Assembly (NCBI GenBank): GCA_010645155.1
Contig: CM021323.1
Coordinates: 11,608,695-11,672,694, forward strand
DNA: 64,000 bases
Source: Tigriopus japonicus
Lineage: Eukaryota; Arthropoda; Copepoda; Harpacticoida; Harpacticidae
Direction: 5' to 3'
The notes under the pieces were generated by a model. The model was not told the DNA's origin. It did no database searches and saw only the letters and a program-made list of their open reading frames with translations. Each line of letters opens with the position of its first letter. Positions within the stretch are counted from its first letter, which is position 1. This document shows, piece by piece, positions 36,733 through 49,745 of the stretch. The translations under genes and the position numbers were made by a program.

Positions 36733-39700
36733 ATGCCGATCGGGCAAGTGTATCGAAGCCCTGTGCCACCCATCAATTGGGTGAATGTTATTTCGTCGCC
36801 ATTCCTGGAATTAGATGCCAAACAAGGGGCACCGATCAAGAGAAATTTCGTGGTCAAGAAGAAACCAGTTAGCTCCAACGAGGTAACCAATGGATCCGAG
36901 AGCCCAAAACTCCAAACGAAAAAAGTGAAAATTGTCAAGAAAGTCAAGGTGAAAAACAAGAATAAGGAGAATGCCGATCCTGTTCAAGATCTCACTGAGG
37001 GATCTCATTCCAATAATCTGTTCAATGGACACGATGAAGATGAGGCCAATTCACTTTCAGAAACTCTCGTGAATGGGCACGCTGAAAATGGAACCGAATC
37101 CAGTTCAGAGGGTGACCAGATCTTGCAAAATGGAATTGAGAACCATGTGAGCGATATTTCCGAAAGTGTTGGCGAGCTGCACATCCATGGTCATGACAAA
37201 GAGGAGAGCGAACTTGTTGTTAATGGAGATCTGGAACAACCCGAAGTCTCAAAGAAAGAGGTTCAAGTCGCGGATCCAGATCCCCCTCCGGAGTTGTCTG
37301 AAGAGTCTGCAAAAACCATATCTCAGGTATTAGCTTCGGAGAAAATAAGTGACATCTATGAAAAGTTCCACGCAAAAGATGATGATGACGTCATAGTTTC
37401 CACGGCCTCCGAACCCTTGAGACAAGAAAAAGAGCTACCCCCATCCAAGCCTGTGATAGTTCACAAACCTTTACCATACTCGATAGCCGATCATGCCAAA
37501 GGTCTCAAGAACCTGGGGAACACTTGCTTCATGAACTCTATCATCCAATGTTTAGCTCATTCGGCACCCATTTTGGCGCTCTGCCAAGAGTTTGCCCTGG
37601 ACAAGGCACACAAAGTAGCCACTGTGGGCCCAAATACTGATATCAAGATTAGGTCAGATGCGAAAACTGAAGGACGAATCACGAATGCTTTCGCAAATCT
37701 GGTCAAGGACATGTGGACAACGAGTGGGAGGGATCCAATCGGATCACCACAGGAGTTCAAGCGCGAGATTGGCCACTACGCAAGTAAATTTTTGGGATTT
37801 GAACAACACGACTCCCAAGAGTTGCTCCAATACGCGTTGGAAGGGATGCATTCAGAAATCAACCGAATTCCACCCAAAGAAAAAACTGACAAGGTAAGTT
37901 AGAGAGAGAGACCTTTTAAGAAATGAACGCTAAACATAAGTAGGGTCACACTGATTTTCAATTTGCAGAAAGTGGAAGAAAGTAGCGATGAGAATAACAA
38001 CACGTGTGAACCAAAAAAATATGATCCTGATGATCCAGAGGAACCCAACCTTTCTGCTTCTGAAGTTGGGCGCCGTTGGTGGCGACAATACTTAAAACGT
38101 GATAACAGTGTCCTTAGTGACTTGTTCATGGGTCAATTCAGATCCACTCTCAAGTGCACAGTGTGCTCCCACGAGTCTGTGACTTTTGAACCGTTCTGGC
38201 TCATATCTGTACCCATCCCCAGTAAAGGACGGTCAAGGGGCTCCGCTCCAGAGGGAACGATCAAACTTCAAGACTGCCTTGACCTTTACGTTGCAGGTAT
38301 GCAAAACGCGTTAACAACAATCACACAAATTATAGGTTTCACGCTTAACTTTTTCCTTGCACCAACACGTTCAAATGTTGCTGAGATTAATCGATACGGG
38401 GGGAGCGAGCAAAATTTAACAAATGGTCACTTTGATATGCAAATTAATTGGAACTGCAGAAGCTTCTTTAATTGGAACATAATCGGGAATCAGCAAAAGC
38501 TGAGAAAAGATCTTCTATATCTATATAAATCTTCTAGGATTAGTTTAATTCATTTCAATTATTAGTTAATGATGTACCCAACAACATATACCACAAATAT
38601 TACAATATCTATTTATATTTATTGAGATACAAATATTAGCGTAGCTCACACCAAAGGGAATTCTAAGGGAACATTTGCTCCTCAGTTTGGTTCATAAATC
38701 ATGTTGTACCTCGGGAAGGCTAGAAAAGTCGAAAATTATTTTGGCGAAAATGGACCTCTGGACTGAGTTTCATCACAACTGCAATGGCTCTTAAAGCACC
38801 TCAGAAAGAGTGAAAGAAAATTCAAAAGAATGCACTTTTGACATTGTTTTGGGCACATTGCCGACAAATCTTTACATTCCAGTTTGTTACATTCAAGCTA
38901 AAAAGGTAAGAGTAGTAAATAGCAAAATTTTACATCAAAGCATCTACAATCAACTTAGGTATCGCGTATGACTTTCTAATAAATAACCTTAAGCCGATGG
39001 TTTTTTGTCCCCTTTTTTTAAATAATCAATATTCAATAAAAATAAGGGTGAATGTTTTTAATCATATGGTCCCTTCCCATCAAAAAGAACCCGACCCTCA
39101 AATGATTTGCATTTCTTTTAAAATGCTTGATTTTACGGGATGCAGTTCAGCAATTATCAATTTGATCAATGAAACTGAATGAACCAACTGATGGCTCTAG
39201 TTTCTTTTGATAAGCAAGGATCTCTTCCTTCTCCTTTGCTTCGTTGGCGTTCAGTTTGGAATCCAAGTTGGTACTAGTAGGTGAAATCCAGTGTAAAGGC
39301 AAAGCAAATGAAATGTCTTTCTTTTAAATTTTTCTCAGTCTTAAGGAAAGTTAGGAAAGTTTCCTTTTGATGAGAGTAAGAATGCAAATTAAAGTTTTGA
39401 AATTCATTCCAAATTCCTCTATTTGATGTTTAGGATGTCGACAAGAAGGAAAAGAGAAAAGAAACAAAACTCCTTCTTTTGCTTTTCATGAACTTTAAAA
39501 GATGAAATCATAGAAATTTTAATGAATTCAACAAGCTAAATTAGTAATTTTACTCTCTTAAATTGGAAACTTTCCTTTTTCACTTCAAGACTGAGAAAAA
39601 CAGAAAAAAAGAAGAGTCTCCTTTATTTACTGGCATTTCACCTACCGGGTGTTTCAAAAGAAACGGAACTCTTAATTCTATCGTCTTTAACTCGGGATTG

Positions 39701-42656
39701 AAACAATATATGAACCTCACCTTTATTGGATTTGATTTGCCAAACTTTTGACTTGAAATGTCAGAAAAAGCTATTTCAACCAAGTTCAATGTTTATGCGA
39801 CCACGATTGTTCTCGTGAAGAGCCATTTCTGAAAACAGGGCGTTCGTGACTCCGACTTTTTTCTCCCTTCTGAAATTTGACCAAAATAAAAGGTAAGGCA
39901 ACATAAAGTAAATAAAACCATAGGTTTCTTAAGAATTAGGGAAGCTCAGTAAACATCAGCTGGGCCTGTTTGTCTACTCCGTAGCACCGTCGTGGCCTCT
40001 GGTGTCTCATTGCTTCACTAAAATTCTACGATCGCATCTCATTCTCGATCGTTTGTTGCGGAGCAACTGACCATTTGAAATATTTGATCGAGTGCAGAAC
40101 AGGAAAGAACAGAATCACCAGAAAAGGGCAGCGCAACACTACAGAGCACAAAATCAACAAACTTTTTCTCACTGTGCTTATTCTATTGGTATCTACCGCA
40201 TCTTTTAGAGCTTGCAGAAGCACACTAATACGAAGGAAGTACGGAGTTTATTTTGCAAAAACGGTGCCCAGATTTTAACATTGGTTATTTCCTACGATTG
40301 GTATTTATCCTATGTAAAGGCAAAGACATCGGAAAAGGATAATACTTAAACATCCCGAACCTTATCGTTATTCTACACTTTCTTGTTCAGTATATGATTC
40401 ATTTTGGATTATGTTTGTCCTATATCACTCTTAGCACATTTCTACCATTTCATAATTCATTTTTGAATGCAAGGTCTTTGCCGTCCTGCACCTTTGGATA
40501 TGTTAAAAGTTCAAGGTTTTTCATTTATGAAACTTAACCGGTTCATCGCACATGAATCTGGTCAACAATAATGGCTTACTCAGTTAAAATATTTAGCATT
40601 ATATATTTGCTCTCCTAAAATTAAAGACATCATTGCGAGCAAACTCAGTTTCAAACTCACTTTGAGTAATGCTTGTTAATTTGTGCTTCAGATGTTCAAT
40701 TGTTTTTCAGAGGAAACCCTTGACGGAAATGAGAAGCCGACTTGCGAAAAGTGCAACGAGCGACAAAAATGCGTCAAATGGTACATGGTTGAGCGGTGGC
40801 CCAAAATACTAGTAATACATCTCAAGCGATTTGCCCCTGGGGAGCGATTCCGGTCAAAGCTCTCCAATCATGTGGATGTTCCCGTGGAATATCTAGATCT
40901 CAGGTTGAACCTAGAGACGCTCTAGTTGGACCTAGAGCGCTATAATAAAAGAGTACGCGCATGTGCCATTTTGGTCCCAAGACGTCGGTTCCATTGTACT
41001 GTGGTTCTTGGGTTCGACCTGTTTGAGGCAACTTTACCTATGTACTATTTACTATCAAATTGACGCTCTTGATCTCAGCTTACCTTTGAAAGCATAATGT
41101 TTGACCTTTTTAGCCTTTGAAGGTCAAGACGGGCCAAAAACATGAGTGCCGGAAGATAACCTTCTCGTTCTCCTTAAACCTCGATGCGCGTTCAAGCCCA
41201 GTGCTGCTGTGAATTGACTCGGTAATGTCAGCTCTTGAGGAATCTCGTCACTGATTTGCCTTGACTTTCTTACTTTTAAGGAAAACTAATTCTAACTAGA
41301 TACGAAATTGATTGGTGAATATTTAGAACGTCAATTGAAGCCATTAGAGCGTTTTCCTTGTGCACATTATTGCATTGTTATGTAAAATGACTTTTTTTGT
41401 TGAACAATTATATGGCAGCCCTGGTGACGTTGCGCATTCGTGGCAGTCGTCAGGTTGACTCTGGTACAGACTGTTATGACTAAGTTAGTAAAAAGTTTTG
41501 ATATTTTGTACTCATAATGTATATGACAGAAGCTATTTAAAAAAGTTTTTGCAATTCCCCTTTTAATTTTTGACTTTGTCACTAATTATTACATGAAACT
41601 AAAGAAGCTTTTTAGTATATATTATGAGTACAAAATATCGAAACTTTTTTTACAAAGTTAGGCATAACAGTCTGTAGCACTGTCGGCCTGACGACTACTA
41701 CGAATGCGCAACTTCACCAGGGCTGCCAGATAATTGTTCAACAAAAAAGTCATTTCACATGACAATGCAATATTGTGCGCAAGGAAAACGCTCTAATGGC
41801 TTCAAGTGACGTTCTAAATATTCACCAATCAATTTCGTATCTAGTTAGATTAAGTTTTCCTAAAAAGTAAGAAACACAATGCAAATCAGCGTGAAGATTC
41901 ATCAAGAGCTGACATTACCGAGTCAATTCACAGCAGCACTGGGCTTGAACGCGCATCGAGGTTTAAGGAGAACGAGAAGGTTATCTTCCGGCACTCATGT
42001 TTTTGGCCAGTCTTGGCCTTCAAAGGCTAAAATGGTCAAACATTATGCCTTCAAAGGTAAGCTGAGATCAAGAGCGTCAATTTGATAGTAAATAGAACAT
42101 AGGTAAAGTTGCCTCAAACAGGTCGAACCCAAGAACCACAGTACAATGGAACCGACGTCTTGGGACCAAAATGGCACATGCGCGTACTCTTTTATTATAG
42201 CGCTCTAGTTGGACCTAAAGAATCACCGTTATCACAAATAAAAATTGCACTTTTTTTTCTTCTTCCTCTAGTTCTTACAGCAAATCAGGACCAGCCCACT
42301 TCGATTTGTACGGTGTCTCCAATCACTCGGGAACACTTCACGGAGGACATTACACGGCATATTGTCGTCATCCTTACAAGAAAGACAAATGGTATCTTTA
42401 CAATGACCGAGCCGTCTCGTCTACTTCCAAATCGGGCGTCATTTCCTATGAAGCCTATTTGTTGTTCTTCGAGCGGAAAGAGAACGAGATCGAAGACGAA
42501 CCAGAAATGGTCAGCGCCAAAAAAGATTCTCCGCGTCCGACTGAAACAAATAATCACGCAACCTTGCTCAATGGCGAGGTCAAGGGCGAGGAACAAAACG
42601 ATGAAGAAGAACAAACCAATGGAGACGATATGGAAGATGGCGATGAAGAATGGTGA
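36733..42656 (+). CDS. Ubiquitin-specific protease, USP2/USP21 type
   Basis: Four exons: 36733-37893, 37969-38296, 40711-40903, 42281-42656; phases 0, 1, 2 agree and give 685 residues. Residues 1-255 form an acidic, poorly conserved N-terminal tail. The catalytic domain follows: Cys box GLKNLGNTCFMNSIIQCL with the nucleophile Cys265, QEFKREIG, FLGFEQHDSQELLQYAL, zinc-binding pairs LKCTVC and PTCEKCNERQKC, HLKRFAPGERF, and the His box GVSNHSGTLHGGHYTAYC with YNDRAV. Motifs in exon 3 (EETLDGNEKPTCEKC, PKILVIHLKRF) are closest to USP2. The enzyme should remove ubiquitin from target proteins; all catalytic residues are present. The C-terminal 60 residues are acidic and disordered-looking. Intron 2 is 2.4 kb, and intron 3 is almost entirely one fold-back transposon. 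If intron 3 were retained, translation would stop six codons into it. The calpain homolog is convergent, 206 bp away. Confidence 0.92.
38297..40710. other. Second intron of the USP gene
   Basis: AT-rich, 2.4 kb, bounded by GTATGC and TTTTTCAG. Short frames inside are not convincing and no mobile element was recognised. Confidence 0.7.
40932..42208. mobile_element. Long fold-back (inverted-repeat) element in USP intron 3
   Basis: The two halves are reverse complements over about 600 bp each. Left end CTAGAGCGCTATAATAAAAG; right end is its complement, ending GCGCTCTAG. Both sides are flanked by TTGGAC (the match extends to TTGGACCTA), a probable 6- to 9-bp target duplication. The arms meet around a divergent AT-rich loop at about 41540-41620. 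No transposase frame. A shortened second copy is at 61981-62246, so this is a dispersed family. Confidence 0.85.
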
Positions 42657-42862
42657 AGTGGAATGACTAATTTTCTATCGTAACATGCAGAGATTATTTA
42701 TTCAATCGTAATTCATAAGTTAGCGAATGTTATTGATATTAATAGAAGCTTTCAAACATGGATATAATGCCGGATGAAATTAGAATAGATCTGTAAGCAG
42801 ATGGACTAGTTAATGGTTACATTTAACTCACTAAAAAAATCAGGTAAAAAAGGTAAAGCTGC

Positions 42863-44778
42863 TCATTCCACCGACTCGATGGCATGCAAGGGGCGTTTCA
42901 TGAGTTCATCTGTTCTCTCTCTTGAGTATCGTTCGATGTGAACCCGAAGGATAAAATCACCTTCGCGATCAGGAAAGAAGGTACTTGGAATTATGCAGTA
43001 TTTGCCGGGAGAGAGTCGCACTCTGATATTGGTTTCACGACCATCTTGCCAAGTGGGAGTCTTGGCAACGCACTTGTGATAGCCATCGTTTCGTCTGTAG
43101 GCGAAGAATTGCGTGGAAAGCTCCTCACATTGGTCTTCAACCCGGTAAACCTTAAATCCGACCTGAAACACGAATGAATCATAAACCTCAGTAATGGTGC
43201 GAGTTTCGCCCCTTGAAGTCCTTCACGCCAAGTGTGATCTTAAAGATTTTTCTCTAACCTGATTGAGGCCTTTGGCCCGACTTTTCGGTTCACGTCTTTG
43301 CATTAGGGATATCACAGCCGAACATCGCCCATCTGGATCGCTTGGGTCAGAATCGTTGAGACGAATGAAACATTGCGGATTTTTAGAGTAGTTTTTAAAA
43401 TCCCCCTTTTGAACGCCCCCAGCATTTAGACCCACTTCCCAGCGTCCGTGAAACGTGATATCCTGGTCAACCTCATGGTTCAGATGACAAATATCAACCG
43501 TCTAAACAAGCAAAAAGCACAATTAAAACTCATTCAATATTTCCATCTCAAAATTATGTTTGTTACCTTAAAATACTTCAGGAAATCCCCGTAGGCCATC
43601 CAGAAACCTCCGTCTTGGTATGTCTCTGTTTCAAGCTCCTTCTTGATATCGTCGGACACATTGGCCCATCTGGTGTCGGTCGGATGCCAGGCCCCGATCC
43701 AATTGACATGCAACGGTCCAGAGCAATTTTTCACCCGAATGAGCTGCTGCCCCTCTCCCAAGTAAGCTACACGGGTTACACGATATGCATACTTGACATG
43801 AAGGCCAAGTTGGCTGGCTTCTGCCAAACATAATTTCGTTTGTCGAGTTTTGATGGCGGTTGTAGCCAAAATGATATTTCCTAACTGAGAGGCTCGGAGA
43901 AGGTCGAAAAAGAGACGGTCGGCATGTCTGGCATCCATGGAGAGTAAATCCGGCAGATTGCGTACCCTCTCTGGAACACCACCAGTTAATTCGATGCAAC
44001 CGTCAATGGGCATCCAATGATTCAGTAACTCATAAGAGCCTTTGGCCTTGGCATAAGCTTTTTCCAACAAAGCAGGCCAAAATTCTTCAACACAAGCTGA
44101 CTTCATATACAAAGGAGTGCCATTCTTGATTGGCAGTCTATCGTCCACTACAATTTCGATCCATCGCCCGAACCAAAAGCGAAAGTGGAAGATCCCGGCA
44201 TAGTTTTCTTTTGCCGTAAATCCTTGATCTTTTGGGACCACTTGATTGAGCAAGGCTTCACTTTCCGCCACAGCACTCATGGCTGGAACAAACCATGAGT
44301 CCAAGCCCACCCGAATGTCAAAACCTTCATTCCGATCCGACACTAAAATGGGTTCCTCGGGACGAATGAACTCATGTGGTCTGAGCCACTCCAGATCATC
44401 AAAATGTCTAGCACTTCGTTTCCGCAAGAGGTCATTATCGGCTGGGAATTCCGGGTCCTCAAAGAGCTTCTTAGCCTTCAGGCATTCTGCTCTTAGGGCA
44501 AAGAAATCTTGTTCGTACAAGTATTCAACCTCATCGGCATTATCATAGGGATCTTCTGCCAAGGATGAAGACCTCCGTTTGGGTACAATAGTTGCACTCA
44601 GCAAAGGATCTTTCTCATCCGATGAACTCCTTGAGGACGACGAGGATGAGGAGGAGCTCGAGGTGTCCGAGGAGACCGAGGAGGCCCGCTCAATCCGATC
44701 TAGAGAGCCCGTCGCCTTCATCACCTTTCGAAATGTAAAACACTGAAGCCTTTCACTGAAAGATCCAATCCCAGGCAA
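42863..44778 (-). CDS. Calpain homolog lacking catalytic Cys and His (pseudoprotease)
   Basis: Three exons in phase 0: 44778-43567, 43501-43259, 43162-42863; 584 residues. A Ser-rich N-terminus (poly-Ser near residues 39-52) precedes a calpain protease core with DDLEWLRPHEF, WFVPAMSAVAE, DDRLPIKNGTPLYMKS, EFWPALLEKAYAKAKGSYE and a C2-like domain III (WEVGLNAGG, NPQCFIRL, REGDFILRVHIE). The catalytic Cys of GDCWFLAA is replaced: VGLDSWFVPA has Ser161. The catalytic His of GHAY is replaced by Tyr330 in VKYAYRVT. Asn351 is kept in KNCSGP, though NPWG is lost. There is no C-terminal penta-EF-hand domain. Calpains are calcium-activated cysteine proteases; inactive relatives are known, such as Drosophila Calpain-C and mammalian CAPN6. 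This protein should not cleave substrates and may act as a scaffold or regulator. Introns are about 65-95 bp. Confidence 0.9.
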
Positions 44779-45846
44779 CCAGAATAAATTTCAGGCCTCC
44801 AGATGTTCACTTCATGGAGGGAATCTTCTCTTTCGAACAGCATGAAATATGTAGGCGTACTAGGATTGTTGCACAGGCCTCGAAGTCGATGCTAACCCAC
44901 GTCTTTTTGTGTCTCTCTATGTACTTCTCTGGGCGTGATTCCGAGACGGACAACCACATCTACCTGTCCTAGGGCCCTAAAGCCTGTATGAACGTACATA
45001 CGACGCACCGTTCTGTGGTTCGGTACATCGGATAGTTGGTTGCCTCAAGTTCAAGAGCACCAACACATACCCGGTGGATAATGAGGAGAGTGATGTTCAA
45101 GAATGAACGGTACCCCGAACACCTCCAATCCATGTGCATTCGTTCCTTCGTTCGCTCGTTCGTTCGCCACACACAAACATTGCCCGATGAAGGCGGACTC
45201 AGTTCGACAAAGAGACGGGTCCATGCTCGTCAAAAATAGAGAAGTGGTATGCCAAGCATGACGCATAGATCTTTTTGTGCCTCATCCGACCAAATTCTGT
45301 TTGGAGGTTGTCCATGTGACAGAAAGATACCTTAATACCTTGACTCTTTGAGCTCTGTAGAGGAGCTATCAGATGGTTTGGGTTTGTTTTGTTCGAGAGC
45401 TGTATCAAGAGTAATTGTCCAAGATGGAGGAGTGCGGACGACGCAAGCAATTACCGCAAATTCGATTTTCGAAGGAATTCAAAAGGGGCAAATAATGGTC
45501 CTTTTACCTTCTGTTAGTCCATTTGTGTAGATTTATAACCTTGCTTTGGTTGGAATGCGAGTGTTTTTATACTTTAGATTAGGATCAAGGCGAGATGTAC
45601 TACAACTGCACACATCGAATTACGACAGAGAAGAATTGATCCGAGATATTCAAGGTCTTTTGGAAGTTTAGTGTGTAGATGTGTAATTGAGTACTTAGAC
45701 GGTTGAGACGCAATCAAAGCCACCAATATCTCCCTAGACCGGATATATTGGCATGCTAGCAAGAATGGTCTGGAATCTGGAATCATGGGCTGATCTCGTG
45801 ACACGGAATCGTCTTGAATTGTTATTGAAACAATGGAAAATCAATA

Positions 45847-46124
45847 GTCATGAACCGAAAGGGCTCTTAACCGAAACCGAAAGTTTTGGCCGAAAGCAGC
45901 TGACTAAAAAAATATAAGTACACAAAATTCACTTAAAAATATAAAATACTTATGTGTAATCGCAAATTTGATAAGTCGGAAACTTAAATTTCCGAAGCTT
46001 TTAGACCAAACAAAATCTTCAATTTTATAGTCCAACTCCATTTTTATAGTGCATGTTTACTTTCGGTTTCAGGAGGCATAATCGAAACCGAAATTTTGGC
46101 CGTACGCACTTTCGGCCCATCACT
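45847..46124. repeat. CCGAAA-rich imperfect inverted repeat
   Basis: Starts AGTCATGAACCGAAAGGGC and ends GCACTTTCGGCCCATCACT, which are imperfect inverted copies. Inside, AACCGAAACCGAAAGTTTTG at about 45870 is matched by CGAAACCGAAATTTTGGCCG at about 46082. It looks like a decayed MITE, but no clear target duplication was found. Confidence 0.4.
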
Positions 46125-48180
46125 AAAAATGAGCCTGTACCAAATTTCAAGGATTTGAGAAATTACCTTAGAATAAATGTAAAATCTTTGTCCAATCACT
46201 TGCAACATAAATTAGGAACATTCAAATTAATACTTCCAATAAACGCATTCTCAAAATTGCCAAACATATAATTTACTACTCTCGCATAAACTTGCGAAGA
46301 CAAAGACTAAGGCCAATGCTTAAATGTTGTACGCATGAATCTCTGTGTCTGCTTGGATCAAAGTTTGCATTAGAAGAAATAAGTTCATTACCCTATAGAT
46401 TGTAGGTTCATTCATCTGTAAACCCTCAGTTAACCCACAGACAATTCACAATTAAACCAGAAGTAATCTGTTTCTCGTGCAGTTTTTTCAACAGAAACAC
46501 TCAGATTCTCAAAAATCTTGGACCTTCGAAGCTCCATTTTTTAATTACCCCAAATGTAAGTTGCAAGTTCATTTATCACTCAGTTTATATCACTGATTGA
46601 ACTGGTGGTGTTCTTTCATAATTCTTTCAATATTTGTTTGGTAGATTTCAAAATATAACCGATTTAGAAGTCTCTGGTTGGTGTTGATATTTTCCGAGAA
46701 GAGCGTCATCTCTTTTTTAAGGAATGATTAAGCTATGTCAATCCTATTTGCAAATGATTACATGTGTGTCAATTCCTCAAAAAATGTAACAGGCCTTCAT
46801 TCGTTTTATCGTACATATCCAGCTTTAAACCTCACTGTCTCGGTTTTAAATGGTGTCTTCCAGTCCCCTAGGGGTATCCAAATAAAATTTACGTTTCTGG
46901 AGTCAGAATTTCTTCGTCGATCGAATTTCGAGGAGATGATATGTTTTAGTATTTGTGCCATACAGCCTGGCTTCACTAGAATCAATTCGTGCCTTCGCAT
47001 TAATTTGGGAAAAATGTCTTAAAATAATGGTGAACCGAAAATTGGCCTCAAAAAAAGTGGCAGATAGTCGCTTCCTGTTTTGATCTAACTTTTTAAGCCT
47101 TTTGATTTTAGATAAGGACCGCTTTGATCCATCGCTAACAATTATTTCCTGAGACATTGTTTTATTAATGATAAATAAAAACTACTTGTACCAAGAAATC
47201 ATAAAGGTCAACCAACAAAGTTTTATGAATAAAAGGTCCAAGGCAGTTTGAAAGACCAGAAAAGCCATTGATACCTTTCTTGTCGAGTGATATCTAATCA
47301 AAATTACTACAATGTTAAAAAATCGTAAGAGGGACCTCCAAAATCTAAACTCAAATTATTAAGTGGACCACGCTGTAAGTTGGAACTTTCTTGTGTTTGC
47401 ATTGTGGTTACGTGGTCAGACTTATAAGACCAATCCAAGTACCATTGTAAAACCAAAGTGCCTTGCCGGGTGATGCAAAGTATCTACGTACATGGTAGCA
47501 TGTGCAGAGCTCACTGTCATCTTTTTGACATTTCCCTCTCCCTCCACGTTGTTTCAACTTTTCCCCCTCTTCAAATCTCTCGGCCTGCCAGGTGAGTGAA
47601 CCCAGATAACATAACGTTTGTCGTGTCCCTTTTTTATGAAACCATTTCATCATGGCTTGGCTCGGTAATTGGTTTTGTTCTTCTCTTCCAAATGTCACTT
47701 TTATGGGCCGGGATAAGAGTCAGATGCAGTTTCGAACATCAACCAACCACCATCACCTTCAGCAGGCAGGGCGATCATTGCTTTCATAACTACTACTACC
47801 GCTATTGCCAGTCTTGTGAAACGAAATGAGGCTATTTTGATCATTTTGACATTATCCTGTAACCAGCGATTGGTAGATTGAGCTTCAAGATTGTGAGTGG
47901 TCATCTGATTATGTGGAAACAGAATGCTCAAGACCAAGGCTTTCAAACTGTTTTCTGACCATTCATTCATTCATAACCAGACCGTTTTATGAAACCAAGT
48001 TAGATGCACTTCAAGCGGATGAGGTTGGTTTCAGAAACGTTTTAGGGATAGATTGAGTAAATGATGTTAAGAGATAAAGTGGGCGGTTTTAATCAAAGAA
48101 CGTGTTCTTCTTAAAATCGATTCTTAAAAAGGACACAAACAGCGTCACAAGCTTTGCGTTTTCTCTTGACACGTCTTTTT

Positions 48181-48527
48181 CTAGCACCACCAAGTTAGGA
48201 TAAATTTTGTAAACCCACATACGCTAGATTTGACCGATCTCGATTTTACACACTTTTTTATTTGTTCCCAACTAACTGGATTAGCTTTGGTTGTCCATAT
48301 GTCTGGTATCATGAAATGGCCATAGTGATCGTTAATAGGGCCCTCAAGCAGCATCATGTGGCAACATTTGGATGATAGATTCATGGTCAAGTCTGGTGGA
48401 TAAGGGCACAAATAAGTAAAGAGTTTCTCTTTGTAATGGACCTGCCCTTTCAATGGACCTTGTCCTTGCCAATATTTTAGGCAAGAAAAACCACAATCAC
48501 GATGATGATCAGGAGAAATAATCTCAT
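48181..48527 (-). CDS. Candidate small secreted Cys-containing peptide gene
   Basis: The first exon, 48527-48501, encodes the hydrophobic start MRLFLLIII, followed by a donor GTGATT. A 59-bp intron ends in AAAGGGCAG, and the second exon, 48441-48181, continues in phase to a stop codon; 95 residues in total. The mature part has six Cys, including LCPYPP and SSKCCHMMLLEGP, and a WEQIKKC segment. I do not recognise a family. Support is only the reading frame, the hydrophobic N-terminus and matching splice phases; the same unusual donor GTGATT is used in the protease homolog. It could equally be a chance frame. Confidence 0.3.
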
Positions 48528-49745
48528 GATTGCATTTCCTTCATCCGTCAAAGGACAGCCAACATCCAGTTCCTTCAGATTCTGGGGATATCCCATGATT
48601 TGCTGGTGGTCAAATCAAGAATTTTTATCATTTCACCACGTTGGGTTCATTTTCCAATATTTTGATTGTGTTCAATTAAAGATCTACGACAATGTTTTTG
48701 TTTTGACTTGATGATCATGGAGTGATACCACGTGATAGAATCCCAAGTTTAAAGAAACCAATGTCCAGGGACGACTTTGGTTGGAAAGAAAATTGTGAAC
48801 TTGAACAATGTTTCAATTTCCCCGGGAAGTGATTGATATTGTACTTGAAATAAAATCAATAAATCATTATTAACCAAGCTGACGACTGCCACTTACCACG
48901 GAATGGGACAGAATCGTAAAATAATAAGTCTGTTGTTGAAGTTGGAAACCCGCGTACACGCGAATTCATATTATGTGATAAATCTGTTTTGAGTCTTGTA
49001 CTCGCAGAAAGAAAACCACACGAAACGAAAAAAACTCAGAATGAAAGGGCAGAAGGCTAATGCAATTTTCTGAACGAGTTGCTAATTGTCAATTTTAAGG
49101 TCAATGCATTTAATCTACGATCTGTAAGGAACGTATTTCACGAAATCTTTGAAACGTATTAAACGTCTCTTGGCCAGAGATACAGGCATTGGGCACTTAT
49201 TGGATGTTTGGTTGTTAAAATTATTGCCTTCTAGATTACAATAAGGAAATTAAATTATATCTTAATTAATTCATGCGTAATTAAATCAAACTTGTGAGCG
49301 GCTTTGGTCACAAAATGTCTGTTGTAGCGGGAGGATTCTAGTTCAAAGATACGTAGTATTTGACCACGAGGGCATCTGGTATTTTCGATTCTCATCAGGA
49401 AAGAACAACTGCATGCACACAAGGTATCTAGGGCATTTGACGAAATTTAAGTAGTCCAAGCCATGAACCACAGTTGAACGTACGCCTGTGCATCATCAAT
49501 AAGTAACCATCTCGGGAAAGGACGAAAGGAACAGTTTTCACGCACACTCTTTCCCGAGGATCCGAATCACACTGCTTGATTAAGAGCACCGGGATTGGTT
49601 TGTGTCTATCTGTCGAGAGATCGATCATCCGAAAGAGTACACGATATCACCCGAATTTCTCAGGGAGTGCGCTTCGGCCAAAGCTTTACCAATAAATGGT
49701 GGCAGTTTTTGGATCTCTCACTCAGTTTAGGATTGACTTTGAATC

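Larger units (their letters stand above)
44779..49745. other. Intergenic region, about 5 kb
   Basis: Mostly no supported gene; contains a possible small secreted-peptide gene on the minus strand near 48.2-48.5 kb and a CCGAAA-rich repeat near 45.85-46.12 kb, both listed separately. A short GTTC/TTCG-rich tandem tract lies at about 45143-45167. Confidence 0.4.

Noticed and set aside
41879..42302. Frames with RRTRRLSSGTHV and similar inside the USP intron
   Set aside because: They lie in the fold-back element or in the intron; splicing 40903 to 42281 restores the conserved USP domain exactly.
46735..47157. 95-residue plus-strand frame and its antisense counterpart
   Set aside because: AT-rich, no motif, no start or splice support on either strand.
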